Of a stretch of 64,000 bases of DNA, positions 43,599 through 57,297 are shown in pieces. Position numbers and translations under genes: made by a program. The stretch comes from Coix lacryma-jobi var. lacryma-jobi (taxonomy: Eukaryota > Streptophyta > Magnoliopsida > Poales > Poaceae), in contig CM019823.1 of assembly GCA_009763385.1 (NCBI GenBank), positions 88,919,104 through 88,983,103 of the forward strand. The letters run 5' to 3'. Every line of letters begins with the position of its first letter. Position 1 is the stretch's first letter. The notes under the pieces were generated by a model that did no database searches, had not been told where the DNA came from, and worked only from the letters and a program-made list of their open reading frames with translations.

Positions 43599-46500
43599 TG
43601 TAACCCTCTGGTGTTAAGCAAACTAAAACCTGGCATGTCATCATATGCACTGGCATTTCATTTGAGTGATAACCTGGATATTCATTTACTAAAACAAGTT
43701 TATTATTTTATGCTTGTGCTTAGTTGATAAAAGAGTATTTAAGTTAAACCTTAGTTTATGCTTTCTTAATTGGTAATTAGTGCTTTATGTGTATATGGGG
43801 TATTATGGTAATTTCTTTTATAGTAGTGAAGTTTTGGACCAAATTCTGGTTTTATGTCTCAAAGGTGTATTTGAGTCATGATTCAAGTCATCATTGAGGT
43901 ATAAATTAGACTTTGATTAGAATTCAAATAAATAGTTTAAATAATTCAAACACCCTATTTTATCCCCTTTTCTATAAATCAAAATTTTGAAAGAATTTTG
44001 GGTATGCTTTAAAAAGCAAAGTTGCTCTATTTCTGATAAGGAACAACTTTGGTATTTAAAGTTTTTCAAGTGTTCATGTGAAATCAAAAGTAATTGTAAA
44101 AGTCCCCTTTTCCCATTTTGTCCATATTTGTATTTCAAATCCTAATTCAAAATCTGAGCATATTTTGGGTATCTTGCAAAAATGAAAGATGTTCAGTATT
44201 GAATTCTGAACATTTGATAGTTTAACATATTTTCAACTTCTATTCAAAAATCCAAAGTAATTTTATATTTCAGATAGGGTAGATTGGGAAGGAGAAGGGA
44301 TAAGTCTTTTCCCCTGTTCAAGACAGCAGAGCGCCGATCTTTTGATCGCCGTTCCTTGCGCGGTAAGCATCGATCTCTCCAGAGCAAGCTCGCGTTTGTG
44401 TTCGTGGCAAAGTGGAGCAGCTGCTGGCGCTTTTCTTCGCGTCGTGGCGCCTCCACCAGAGCTCACCGACCTCGGGTTGCCACCGGAGCACCGACGAACG
44501 CTATTCGATCCAATCTCCAAATTCACCGTCCCTGCTCTTTTTTATCCAATTTCACCGCGGCTATAAATACTTCATATCCTTGCGCATCTCCAGAACCCTT
44601 TCGCTCAAACTCTACTCACTCAGAGAGCAAGCAATCGCTGTTCTTCCTTCCGCCATTGAAAAAGCTCCACCGAGCTCAATCTTGCCGTGGTCCGATCCAC
44701 TGGGCACTCCTCTACCCTCTTTATCTCGCGTTTATGTTGCATCTTGATCCCAGGAACCTCATCGGCTCGCTGGTTTCATGTTCGGTGCCCAGGTCTCGCC
44801 GGAACCACCGCCGCTTCGCCGGAGTTTGCCGCCGAGGGCCACTGCTCCGTGGACGCCTACTCTCCGAGCAACCTCCGCTCAAACCGACTTCACCATCAGC
44901 ACCAGGGTGAGCTTCTACACCTCCCTAGCTTCTCCGTTCGCTTGCGACCGGCCTAGGTTCGCCAGAACGGCCGTGCCGAGATCCAATCCGCCGCCGTGCG
45001 TGGCCAGACCTCGCCGGAGCAGTAGAGTTTAGGGTTAGGGGCTTAATCGGTTGCGGTTGGCTTGCCGGTGCTGATGCTTGCGTCCGTTAGGTCTTTAGTG
45101 GCCGGAGTTGGCCGGCGTAAGTCACGCCGCTGCTCGGTTCATCGCCATGCACGCCGGCCATGGTCGAGGACCTCCTCGTTGTAAAGATGAGAAGTTTCAG
45201 GGTGTTGGTTGTAAAGTCCAAGACTCAGGTGAATAGCGCTGTGGACTGCGGGTTAGTTTCGTAGAAGCCGAAGGACTTTTCTGCAAAGCTGTCAGGACAC
45301 AGCGCTTCGCTCGAGCCGAGCCTCGGGCGAACGTGTTCACTGTCCCGCCTGAGCTAGGCCTCGGACGGACGAGCGTTTTTCCGTCTCGCCCAAGCCTCGA
45401 GCCAGGTCTCGGACGGACGAGCGTTCCGTCTCGCCCGAGCCTCGAGCTGAGTCTTAAGCGGGCACATGCGCAGCGTATCGCCCGAGCCTCGAGCTACGCC
45501 TCGAGCGGACCCTCGGGCGCTGTCTCGTTCAAGCCGGGTCTCGAGCAAACGAACCCACACCCACCGCCGTGCGCTCGCGCCACGCTGGGCCGAGTTGGCT
45601 TGGGCCGAAAACCCAGTTTGGGCTCGTTTCAAGTTTTTCTTTTTCTGGCTTTATGCACAGTAATCAGTTTTGTTGTTTTTGCTATAATTAATCTATAGCT
45701 CTGTTAATTATGAAATTTGACATGATAGATGATAGCATGTCTGTGCTAATATAAAAATTATGAAACATGTGTTTGGAGCATTTTTATTATGCCAATAAAA
45801 TATGTGCTTTAATTAATAAATGCAACTTTGGTGATTTATGTAATTTTCTGTGTTTCTCCAAAAATCATGAAATTTGACATGGGAGTTTATATCACTGATA
45901 TACACCTTCAGGTTTAATTTCATCTCTGATTAACAAAGTATGCTTGGTGTATAAATAAAAGGCTAATTAAAATGATTAATAAAATAAATAGAAATAGTTG
46001 ATCCCTGTAGATTTGTGTGACTTTTGGAATTGTTTGACAACTAATGGGAAACTAGCAAGATTTGCTCCCTGGTTATGGGTTTCCTTTATGCAAATACCTT
46101 TTTGTTGCTTGTAAGTTGCGTTATCAGAAAATAATAAAACTTGTTTAGTGTTTATAATAGATAAAGTGGGTTTGTTGGTTTGCAACTTTACCGCGATGGA
46201 AAGTTGTACTCTGTAAAGGTTATAGTTAAGAAAATTTCCATCTTTACCATGATTATAGCATAAGCATCTCATTATTCATGCATATGCACTTTTACGTGTA
46301 GCTTCCGTTTCGAAAGAATCCGATCCGCAGTGGATATCTCCTGAGGGTGTGGACTCTTCTTCTTTTTCTGAGACTCCGGACTTCGCTGTTTCCCAAGGCA
46401 AGCCCCGGTGCATTTAACCATTTCCTTGGATTTACAATTACATTTACTTTCAATAATATGATGTATTAGGTGAATAGGAGTTGAGTGAATCCTATTTGAT

Positions 46501-47738
46501 GCTTTACCAACCTTGATGATTCCAATACTTAACCTTGATACCTGTTTTATCAAAATGCTTAGTATGCTTAGCCATGCTTTATTACTTTATTACAGTAGGT
46601 GCTTTTAAAAATGGTTCCTATGTTATGGGGATAATGAATCTTGAGACAACATGATATTGATAGTAACTTACATCAAGAATGGAGTCTTGTTGTAAGGTTA
46701 CTCAACATAGGACCTGATCGTTGTTGGCCTGCTGTGATTGAGACCTTTGAGTACAGCCCACATGCGGTGGTAAGCCTAATCTATAGCTATTCCGATACCT
46801 GAGAATGGCTAACCGCGCACTGGGAGTGGAAAGATGGCGGGAGTAGCATGTACCCTCGTGGGTTAAAGTCTCGGATTGGAGGTGTACTGTACTCTCGGGT
46901 AGCGCGGACCCGTTCTTGTATGGGAGGATCTATAGATATGGTTGATATATGCAAGATTAAGTTCTACATATGTCGTGTGGTACTGAATCCCCAGCTGGGT
47001 TAATCGATTCGAATCGCCGTGTTTCCTCGGATATGGAGCCTCAATCCCCCGACCCGCACCGTAGTAAAGAATGGGATAGTCATGAAATGAGAATTCTAGA
47101 ATGTGAAGGTTTGAAAATCTTTGGTTAGTTCACACTTGAGTTAAAACTTGAAAATAGGTTTTACTTTTAGTAAGCTTTATGCAAAAGAAAATACTTTGAC
47201 TTTGCTAAAGCCTTACCTTGAATCCTTACAGCCTTCATACCTGAGTCTTCTTCTTTTCTCTAGACGGTTAAGTCTTGTTGAGTACTTTTGTACTCAGGGT
47301 TTGTTAACCCTTGTTGCAGGTGAATACATGGATCCAACTTTAGATGGACAATGTTACTTTACCCTTATAGAAGAAAGTGATGATTACTCTAATGAGTGAC
47401 CTTGGGCAAGTAACCTCTTTTGAATGAGTTATGTAATATAAAGTTCCGAACAAGTTATGTAATAAGTATTTTGGTGATGTAAACTTTAAACCTAAGTTTT
47501 AATCTATGTATATTAATCTTTCCGCTTTTACTCTGATTTATCTTATCTATAAAACTGTTGTAATACTGGGATGCTTGATGAGGGATTATCCTGGAAAGAA
47601 TGTAATGTGGATGATTCGGGCTTCCCGAGGACACCCGACAGACCTCTTGAATCATTTGGAACTCGTGAACACCTATCAAAGGTCCTTAGGACAATGATGG
47701 GTGCATGTGGGCCACTTAATTTAGGAGGTTCTGCCACA
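43599..47738 (+). repeat. LARD-like 3' LTR
   Basis: A 4140-bp LTR parallel to 38325-42465, with TATA at 44562-44569, the GC-rich tract at about 45302-45545 and the hairpin at 47279-47296. It is followed by the AGTGT duplication. Confidence 0.9.
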
Positions 47739-47743
47739 AGTGT

Positions 47744-49732
47744 CCCAAATTCAACCCCGAAAAGCATGGACTCAAAACGTGATGCTCATGACCCTTGGAA
47801 GAGGGTGGATGATCCCTAGGATCACAGCGGAGCACCACCGAGCACAAGCGAAGCAACAACCAAAAGCTCCTGGTCAAGTTCCCCCTTTGGAAAACCGAGT
47901 CCCGAACGTAGATCGGAGGCTACGTCGAGAAATCTCTAAACACCTATGCTAACAAGTAGAAAAGATACTTAGAAATGTTTCTTGGTTAACTCTAGGGCCA
48001 AATGAGAAGTCCGAAAACCAAGCGGAAAAGCTGGGACGGCAAATGCACTGAAAAACAGCCTTCAGCAGGGTCCCGGACAGTCCGCGGGTACGGGCTCGGA
48101 CTGTCTGCGGCTACTGCGGTCTGTCCGCGAGGCAAGCCCGGACTGTCTGCGGCTACTGCGGACTGTCCGCCAACCACAACGGCGGACTGTCCGCCAGTCA
48201 AATCGGACTTGTCCGAACAGGCACCACAGCCACTGATCTGGCTCATGCCCGATGCGCGGACTGCCCGCGAGTACCGTGGCGGACTGTCCGCGGGTACCCA
48301 GAAAGGGCGATTTTGGTCGCCCTCAACTCAAATCTTCCCCAAAACGATTCAAACCAAAATCCCACGTTCCCAAACTTGGAGAAGATGATCACAGGGTAGT
48401 TAGGAGACTATCCCCAAGAAATCATCCGCTCAAATCGACAAGAACTCCGGGAAATCACAAGGGAAGGTGGATGAACTGAAAAAGCGCCACGAAAACAAAA
48501 TCATCCTGATCTATGCGATTATGAGGAGTTAGATGAATTCCTTTGGTCAAAATGACCTCCTCAATGATATGAACAAAATGATTCAAACGGATTTCACAAA
48601 GACGCACTAGAGAGGGAGATCGAGAGACGGGAAAATCGTGTAGAAACGAAGAACGCGAAGAACACGAACCAAAACGCGAATCAACACAACGATCTACAGC
48701 CGAAGCGCAAACACACTCTACGACAGTGAGGTTACGGCCTCACTTCCTCAAAATCAACAGTGCACAGAGGCAAGTCTCTCTGTGGATCTCAGCTAGCTAT
48801 AGCAGGGGATAGAGAGAGCAGGAAAACCCTAGAAGGCAAGAGCAAATGATGAGATGACTAACTGAGATAGATGGGAGGAGGGTGTCTCCCGACTACTTAT
48901 CCTAATTCTAGCCTAAGTCTAATTCCTACTCTACCCCTCTCTAATTACAGAGCGAACCAGCTAAACCCTAAGGTTATTCTAGACCAACTCGAAGATAGTG
49001 GTGATCCGACGGCCACGCCCGCACAACTCGTAGCGTCGCCTCGACGCGACCTCCCGATTGCCGCCACGTGCCGTCCTTGCTCTGCCCGTCCTTTTCCCGG
49101 ACGCCGCACCCCCGGTTTTGTGGCCGAAACCGAGAAACCAGGCCTTCACGCCATCCCCCAGTTTTGAGGCCCAAACCGGGAAACCAGCCTCCAAGTCCAT
49201 CGCCTGAGTTTTGTGGCCCAAACTCAGAAACCCGTAGCGCCCAAGTTTTGAGGCCCAAACCTGGAAACTGTCCTCAGCCCGAGTTTTGTGGCCCAAACTC
49301 GGAAACCCGCCGCACGCCCAGGTTTTGTGGCCCAAACCTGGAAACCGTCCACCCGGTGGTTTTTCTGTGGCTCAACCACCAAACCGGAGCTGTAGAGGGG
49401 ATGCACTGCCCGTGCACCCCGTCCACCGACACGTGTCCCCAGGTCCTCGACCCGAGCAACACCGTGCCCCGCAAGTCTCCGCTCGTCGCTGTCCTAGGCT
49501 GTCAACCACCACAGCTGATCCTCAGGCCCTCCGGTCCCTCAGTCCAAGCCTCACGTCCGCCCTTCATCGCTCCCGGTACATCGGCACGGCATGTCTCTAC
49601 TTGACCTTCACCTCGCCTTCGATCACTGTCTCCGTGCTCGACACCTGCACAACACAAGCCAAAGAACCTGCGATCAGACCCATTGACAATCCCTCATCAC
49701 ACCGAGACCCGACATACACCCATGTATCCGCA
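47744..49732 (-). repeat. A3 left LTR, second part
   Basis: Continues the LTR split by the LARD-like element and ends TATCCGCA. It carries a CGGACTGTCCGC motif array (about 48070-48300) and a hairpin array (about 49107-49385). The PPT complement follows at 49733. Confidence 0.88.
48070..48300. repeat. GCGGACTGTCCGC motif array in the A3 LTR
   Basis: About ten palindromic or half-palindromic copies with CGGACTGTCCG as core. The right LTR has the same array at about 57715-57980, and A4 has the complement at about 61226-61500. Confidence 0.8.
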
Positions 49733-51408
49733 ATCTCCCCCTTGATGAGTGCATTGTCAACTACTCACACAAATCATAATGGAAAGAAGAAGGAAGGAAG
49801 AAAGAGAAGAGAGAACTCGACCAAATGACCCAAAAGCATAGCAAAGCCGAAGAAGGTCAAGTGGAAGAAGCAAAACAACTTGGTCCCCAAAGACATGGGC
49901 AACGACTTGACGCAACCAAGCAAAGCAAAGCTAGCCCTCAAGAAGAGGTAGAACAGGCTCAACACCGCTAGCAAATACCAATTGAAAATCGAGGCAAAAT
50001 GCTAGTCCCTCAAGATAGAGGCACAGAGGCTCAACACAACTAGCAAAGAAAACTCGATACCAATGTCTTTCGGCCCATCACGCTCAGAACCAATCGAAAT
50101 TGAAATGCCCTGAAAACGTTTGCTAGTCCCTCAAGACAGAGGCAAAGGCTCAACACAACTAGCAAACTCCCCCTCGAAAAGTGCAAGCAACCAGAAGGAC
50201 TTCCCTTTAGTTCAACTAGAAAGCACATAATTTGTCATTTTTCTCCCAAAAGGCAATTTTCTCCCCCTTAGTTAAACATCTAGGGAACACATGATTTGAC
50301 AATTTTTCTCCCCCTTAGTTGAAAATGCACTTATCAAGTGAAATTTCTCCCCCTGAACCAAGCAACTCCCCCTTAGAAAATGGGTGCCAATCAGAGAAGT
50401 TCTCCTGCCAACTAAAGAGGTTTTCCTCCTTCCAAAATGCATATGAGTCAAAATGCAAGTTAGCAGCTTCAGGCATATAGTCAAAAGAGTGCAAAGATGC
50501 TCTAAATAGTATATCTCCAATGATACAACTAAGTACTGAAATAGCTAAGGCTCAAACTGATCACTACATACGAAATATGAACATGAGAGCAAATTGAGCA
50601 AGTTTGAGTCAAAAGAATAGTCACCATCAAAATAGCACTACACATGTATAGGTAGAAATCCGAACAAGTGCTAAACAGGTATACAAGGTGAACTACCCTT
50701 AGCAAAGTTCAATCATCATGCAAGAGAATGAAACATACACTTGTGATTTCAGTTTTATATCGGAGTTGCAGCGGTGAAAATACATAAGTTTAATTATTAG
50801 CATGTGATTGCGAGAGGTTGAAAGCTTGTCTTTGCCTAACTTTTCAACCGAGCGAAGCCTATGCCGAAGCAATCAGAAGCTTAAAGCTACGGTTTCGGTC
50901 ATACACTACATGGCTCAAGTTTAACTCAAAGTGCAATGAGAAACAGTCTCGATACCATGATGTGTTGACAAGCAATCCCATCTCGATCTTTTCAATTCAC
51001 TAAAAACTTGGTTCAATTTTTAATCAGGATATGAATAGACCAAGCAAGTGAATGACTCAGAACTAGAGACATAGCAACCTAGCATATATGAAAAGCACGA
51101 GTGAACTCAACACATCCTACACATGCTAGCTGCATATCTCAATGGTGAACATTTTCAGATTTTATGTACATTAAGCAAATTCACCATTCCAAAATAGCTC
51201 AGCTCACAACGTGTACTAGTGATCAGAAAGAGCATAAGCTACAAGCATCAACATAAGCATCGGAGCATACTACATAGAGCATAGTTACATTCTAATGATT
51301 ATAAACATGAAGCTCAGAATATAAATGCGTATGCTAAAATGCAAAGGAAAAGAAAGATCAACAAAAAAGAATCAGTTTATTTTACAAGATCCAAAATTTT
51401 TCCCCCAT
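49733..51408 (-). other. A3 noncoding tail with polypurine tracts
   Basis: PPT complement ATCTCCCCCTTG at 49733-49744, then noncoding sequence homologous to A1 7609-9276. Several extra CTCCCCCT tracts (about 50167, 50264, 50308, 50349 and 50367) resemble the PPT. Nothing else is recognised. Confidence 0.6.
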
Positions 51409-54400
51409 CTAAAAGAGGAAACACACACCAAGCTCACCCCTCAACCAATTAAAGGTTGATTCGTCTAAAGGCTTGGTGAAAATATCAGCCAGTTGATGAT
51501 GAGTATCGACATGGCGAAGGTCGATATCACCCTTCTCCTGGTGGTCTCGTAAAAAGTGAAAGCGCACATCAATGTGTTTGTTCTTCGAGTGAAGCACGTT
51601 GTTCTTAGAAACGCTAATAGCACTCGTGCTGTCACAAAGCAAAGGCACGCGAGAAAAGCTTAGACCAAAATCACGCAAGGTGGCCATCATCCAAAGCAAC
51701 TGAGAACAGCAGGTAGCCGCAGCAACATATTCAGCCTCTGTGGTAGACTGTGCGACGCTAGACTACTTGCGAGAAGACCACGATACAAGAGAAGAACCAA
51801 TAAACTGGCAAGTCCCAGAAGTGGACTTGCGCTCAATACGGCAACCAGCAAAATCGACATCGGAATAACCGCAAAGAGAGAGGGTGGAGGAAGCAGAATA
51901 CCAAATCCCAAACTAAGGTGTGAAACGAAGGTACCTAAATATGCGCTTCACTACTTGACGGTGAGAGGTGTGCGGCGACGCCTGAAAGCGCGCGCACAGA
52001 CACACCGCGAACTGGATGTCCGGGCGTGTCGCCGTCAGGTAGAGCAGCGACCCGATCATGCTTCGGTACTCCTTCTGGTTCATTGCTTCTCCATCCTTGT
52101 CCGCATCCAGGGCAGTCATCATCGACATGGGCGTTGGAAGAGGCTTAGCCTCACCCATATCGAACCGCTTCAGCAAGTCCTTGGTATACTTGCCCTGGTG
52201 CACAAACGTCCCCTCTCAGGATTGCTTAATTTGCAACCCGAGAAAGAATGTCAGCTCGCCCATCATGCTCATCTCGAACTCCCTGCTCATAATATCTGCA
52301 AACTTGGCAACCAAAGCGTGAGAAGAACCACCGAAAATGATATCATCCACGTAAATCTGGACCAAGAGAGTGTCTTTGCCTTGCTTGAGGACAAAGAGCG
52401 TTTTATCTACACATCCCATTTTAAAACCCTTAGCAAGCAAAAAGGTTTTCAACCTATCATACCAGGCTCTAGGGGCTTGTTTCAAACCATATAAAGCTTT
52501 ATGGAGTTTAAAAACATGGTTTGGAAACTTGGGATTTTCAAAACCGGGGGGTTGCTCAACATAAACTTCCTCTTCTATGTAGCCATTTAAGAAGGCACTC
52601 TTGACATCCATTTGAAAAAGTTTAAAACCTTTGGATGCAGCAAAAGCCAAGAGTATCCTAATAGCCTCCAAACGAGCTACAAGAGAAAAAGTCTCCTCAT
52701 AGTCTATCCCCTCCTTCTGACTATAGCCCTTTGCTACAAGCCTAGCCTTGTTTCTAACAACGTGGCCATCCTCTCCTTGCTTGTTTTTGAAAACCCATTT
52801 TGTCCCAATAGGCTTACAGTCTGGAGAAGGTGGAACAAGAACCCAAACCCGATTTCGCTCAAAGTTTTCTAACTCCTCATGCATGGCATTGACCCAATCC
52901 GGATCCGTCAAAGCGTGTCCAACATCTCGGGGCTCAAAATTAGCAACAAAAGCAGAATGAGCAAAGGGCGAGATCTGTTGTGACCTGGACCGAGTGACGC
53001 GTTCGTCGATGTTGCCGATCATCTGCTGAGGGGGGTGCTGGCGCTGGATGTGTCGTGGCGCCTCCCGAGCTGAAGTAGCCTCCCCCTCAACTGCAGCTGG
53101 TGCCTCCCCGGGTACAAAAGGTACCGCTCGGGGTGGCGGATCCCACGGCCCCCAGGAAGAGGAGGTATCGGGGTCGTGAGTCGTCGTAGAAGCCGCTCTT
53201 TGTGGCACAGCAGGTGGAGGCGATGCTGGGTCATCTATGCCTTCGTCATCCTCGTCCTCATCATCGAAAAGAGGCTCACCAACCTCATGATCACCTGCAC
53301 GCTCAAACCGAGAAGAAGGACAAACCATGGTCTCATCGAAGGTGACATCTGATGTCTCCATGACTCGGTTAGTATCAAAGTTAAGTACACGATATGCGCG
53401 AGTGTGAGTGCCATAACCCAAAAATACACCGTCAGAAGAACGAGACTCAAATTTGTCCAGGTTGCCTTTCTTCAATATAAAACAATGGCAACCGAAGACT
53501 CTAAAATAACTCACCTTGGGCTGTCTACCAAAACGCAACTCATAAGAAGTCTTTTTCAAAAAGGCTCTCAGAAAAATGCGATTTGAAATGTAGCATGCAT
53601 TATTCATAGCTTCGGCCCAATATCGCTTAGGAGTCCTATGCTCATCGAGCATCGTCCTGGCCATCTCAACAAGGGTCCAATTCTTCCTCTCTAGAACACC
53701 ATTTTGGGGCGGTGTGTAGGGGGAAGAAAACTGATGCTCCAAACCCAAGCGGTTACAATACTTTTCAAAATCCGAATTTTTGAATTCGGAACCATTATCA
53801 CTTCTAATAGCTCGCATCGAGTTCAAAGGGAACTCGTTCTGAAGACGCAAAATCAGATTGCGAGCGAATGAGAAAGTCTTAGTCTTCTCAGTGAAAAAGA
53901 AGACCCAGGAATATCTCGAAAAATCATCAACAACAACTAAAACATACCACTTGCCACCAACTGAGCTCACCCGAGCCGGACCGACAAGGTCCATGTGCAA
54001 AAGCTCTCCAGGGTGCGAAGTCATGACCTTAGTCACTGGATGGTGGGGAGCAGCAACCATCTTTCCATGTCTACAAGAATCGCAAACTAGATCCTTCTCC
54101 ATCGACAGCTTGGGCAATCCCCGGATTAGGCTAAGTGAGCTAAGTCTTGCAAGCAAGTCGAAGCTTAAATGACCGAGCCTCCTATGCCACTTCCAAAGAT
54201 CGGAGGAAGAAGGACTAGCCAAAAGACAGCGGGAAACACCAAATGACTCCGAGAAATTCACGCGAAAGACTTTTCCAAAGGGCGAAATCAAACATACAAG
54301 ATTGCCCTGAAGATCTAAAATATGACTGAGATTCGGTTTAAAATGAATCTCATAGTCATCATCAAACAGTTGCAAAACAGAAAGCAAGTTAAAATGCAAG

Positions 54401-54606
54401 TTAGAAACAAGAGCAACATCGCGCAACACAAAGTGCTCATTAACCCGCACCGATCCGTGAGACAATACCTTACCTTTACTATTGTCGCCGAAGGTGATAA
54501 ACTCCTTTCCGGCAACAGGGCTAAGGCTGGAGAACCACTTGGCGTTTCCGGTCATGTGCCTCGAACAACCGGAATCCACCAACCAGATGTCCTCCAACCG
54601 TCTTAC
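51409..54606 (-). pseudogene. A3 copia pol with three premature stops
   Basis: Homologous to A1 Pol over its full length and in a single frame, but interrupted by TGA at 52216-52218, TAG at 51913-51915 and TAG at 51763-51765. The first follows FFLGLQIKQS (CGA to TGA), the second falls after FRYLRFTP (GAG to TAG), the third in RKQSS (CAG to TAG). Protease DSG, the integrase triad and RT YVDD lie before the first stop and look intact; RNase H is cut off. The frame opens after a TAG within ATGTAG|G as in A1. Confidence 0.92.
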
Positions 54607-54611
54607 CTACA

Positions 54612-57234
54612 TCAATAAAAAGATATAGGGTGAGCATACGGTCCAATACTGGGGTTAGTGAAGTAAGTAGAATACCAGTGTTGGGCCGGCTGCTCAAAAG
54701 AACGGTCAGTGTAAAAACCATTCCTAGATTGTCTACAAGGGTAGCGATCACCACGCACAGGAAAACGTGGTCCGCTAGGGAAAGAGCGTCCATCGCGATA
54801 CTCAAAGCGCGGTGGGGGAAAACGCTCAACAAAGCCTCCGTCATGGGGTCCGTAACCTGCAAAAGCAGGACCCCGTCGGGCACCTCCTCCCTGACGCCTA
54901 GGACCTTTAGGTGTTGCACCTCTAGGCCTAGCAGCTCTCCTCGGAGCTCTCCTCTGGACGTTCGGCACATGCACATCATGGAAAGGATGGTACATGTCTG
55001 AGTTGTCCATCTCCCTGGCACGGTGCATCTTTCTCTTGCGCCTAAAGCAGAACTCACTCAAGTGACCATCTCTCCCACAAAAGTCACAATGGTACCTCAC
55101 CGCACGCAAAGGGGGTTGTTGGTACTCACGGTTGTGGATATGGTTCACTTTTCCCTTCTGTGGCAAGCACTCCTCCTGGATAGGTGGCATTGTATCCAGC
55201 TTGTTCTTGAGGTGGTTGGGTTTGGGATGCCACACTTGGTTCTTGGGTGGAGCTCGTGGAGGTTCCTCAAACACCACATCCTTGGTGGTAGTCTTAGCAG
55301 GCTCTTTGGGTGGAAGCTTGGTAAGTTTAGGAGTAGTGGTGGAGTTGCGCTTCTCACTCGGGTTCAGACCAGTCGACTCTCCAATCTTCCCAAAAGCAGA
55401 AAGATCAACACCCGGAGCAAAGCCTACACCAGGACCTCCATCAGCTCGCTTGAATTGGGAGATCATCATCCCGAGCCGCGGCTCACTACAAGAGACCCAT
55501 GACAAGATGGTCCGAAGGTATGTGTTTTCCTCCTCGGTTTGCATCTTGCCATGCTTCACATTGGCAATCTCCATCTCCAAACCCTCACACAAAGCACACC
55601 TCGTGACACAAGTGCTACCCGAGTTGGCCTTCTCTAAAGACTCAATCCTGGCATTCTTCTCTGCCAACTCGGATTGCAAGACAGGACAAGTCTTGCACGC
55701 ACCCAACAGCTGGGGCCTAGCTCGGAGCTCATCCACTTCTCCAACCAAAGCAGCATACGTACTTCTCAAAGTGAGAAGGTCAGTCATGTGCTTGGTGCAC
55801 GACTCACACTCAACCTCCTCCGACACGACCACAGTGGATTTTGCAAACTCCAACTCCTTCACCATGTCCTCCCACTTCTGCCTAAACTCCTTGCGCTCTC
55901 TAGCAGCACGCCTAAGCAGCTTGTCTTGACTAAGCAAGGCAGCAGTAAGCTTCTCATTCTCAGCAAAGAGTTCGTCATGGGTCATCGATACCTGGGAGGT
56001 GTCGTCGTCGTCGTCGTTCCGAGGGGGTGTGCTCCAGCTTGCCTCCGACCTCGTCACCAAGCACCATGGTGCAGAAGCCCTCGTCGTCGGCGAAGAAGCA
56101 AAGTCCGTTCAGCTTGTCCTCGATCTTCTTCATCTTCTCGGACTCGTCATCGCTTGAGCAAGCGGAATCATCATCCGAGCCGTCGATGTCGTTGAGCGTG
56201 GCGAAGAAAGCACGCTGCTCAGCCTGGGCCTTCTCCAAGTACTTCTTCTTGATGTACTCCTTATCGAAGCTGCCCCTCTTCTTGCGCCTTGGTGGGACGT
56301 GCTTCTCCTTGCGCTTGCCGGAGTCGTACTTGTGCCCATGATCGCCCCTCCCCGAATGCTTGTTCTTCTTGGGGCAGTTGGCGATGAAGTGGTCGGGGTC
56401 GCCGCACTCGAAACAGCCTGAGCGTCCTCCTCCGCGGCGATGGTTCATGCGGTTATTGTGAAACCGCGAGAACCGGTTGGCAAGCAAAGCCAACTCGTCA
56501 TCCCCCAAAGACTCCAGCTAGTCCTCTGTGACAGAAAAGAGAGATGAAAGTGCAAAGCCACTAGAGGGGTTAGCAGAAGAGCCAGAAACCAAAGCCATAG
56601 TCAGGCCTGAAGGATTCTCATAAGAAGCCCTCGACATGGCGTCAATCTCACTAGACTTGAGCTTACTAAAGAACTCATCGCAAGTGAGGGTCTCGTAGTT
56701 AGACGATTCGATGATCGCCTGGACCTTTGAGCCCCACACCGACCAATCGAGAGTATGAAAAAGCTTCAAAGCCCTCTCAAGATCATCGAAAGGCAACAAC
56801 TCCTTGTTAGCTCGCATCTTGTTGACAATCACCTGAAAGCGAGCGAATAAACTCTCTATGCTCTCGCCAGGCTGATGTCGAAAGTTCTCATACTCCCGCT
56901 TGTGCGACTCATAGAGACGGGATTTGACTTGAGTGGTGCCCTCATGGAAACGCATGAGGGTAGCCCAAATCTCATGAGCCGTGGGGAGGTGAGAAATGCG
57001 ATCAAACTCAGACATGCTCAGATAGGAAAACAAGGCGTTGCGTGCCCGGCTATTGGCCTTGTGCTCATCGATCTGAACCTGAGTAACACGAGCAGCCAGG
57101 ACAACGTAATCGGCCTTGTTGCAGATCTCCCAAACAGAAGAGCCCATGCTCTAGAGTTAGGCCGACATGCGTATCTTCCAATACTCATAGTTGGTCCCAT
57201 CGAAAAACGGCGGTTTGCCCACGCCGCGATCCAT
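54612..57234 (-). pseudogene. A3 copia gag, broken
   Basis: Homologous to A1 Gag. From ATG at 57234 there are stops at 57159 (TAA) and 57153 (TAG) near residue 26, another at 56518-56520 (CAG to TAG), and a frameshift between about 56040 and 55975 in the acidic region. The knuckle CFECGDPDHFIANC, the CxxC pairs and the second knuckle CDFCGRDGHLSEFC remain visible. The C-terminus ends HPISFY, next to pol. Confidence 0.9.
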
Positions 57235-57283
57235 GTCGCCTTCGGTGGATCTGGAACCGGCTAAGGTGGAAGATCCTTAACCC

Positions 57284-57295
57284 ACTTCGATACCA
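57284..57295 (-). promoter_or_regulatory. A3 primer binding site, degraded
   Basis: The minus strand reads TGGTATCGAAGT where A1 has TGGTATCGGAGC, so two positions differ at its 3' side. Confidence 0.6.
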
Positions 57296-57297
57296 AT

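Larger units (their letters stand above)
38325..47738 (+). mobile_element. LARD-like non-autonomous LTR element with 4.14-kb LTRs
   Basis: LTRs at 38325-42465 (4141 bp) and 43599-47738 (4140 bp) run TGTAAC...GCCACA and enclose only 1133 bp. The 5-bp duplication AGTGT is at 38320-38324 and 47739-47743. The PBS is at 42468 and the PPT at about 43584-43597. The internal region has a short Gag-like remnant and no protease, RT, RNase H or integrase, so enzymes must come from another element. By eye about 45 substitutions separate the LTRs, roughly 1.1%. Long LTRs, a Met-tRNA PBS and LTR text resembling RIRE3/Tekay-type elements suggest a derivative of a Del/Tekay gypsy lineage; this is inference. 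Confidence 0.9.

Noticed and set aside
48070..48300. A CRISPR-like array
   Set aside because: Repeats are short palindromes with irregular spacing inside LTRs of a plant retrotransposon, with no spacers of constant length and no cas genes.
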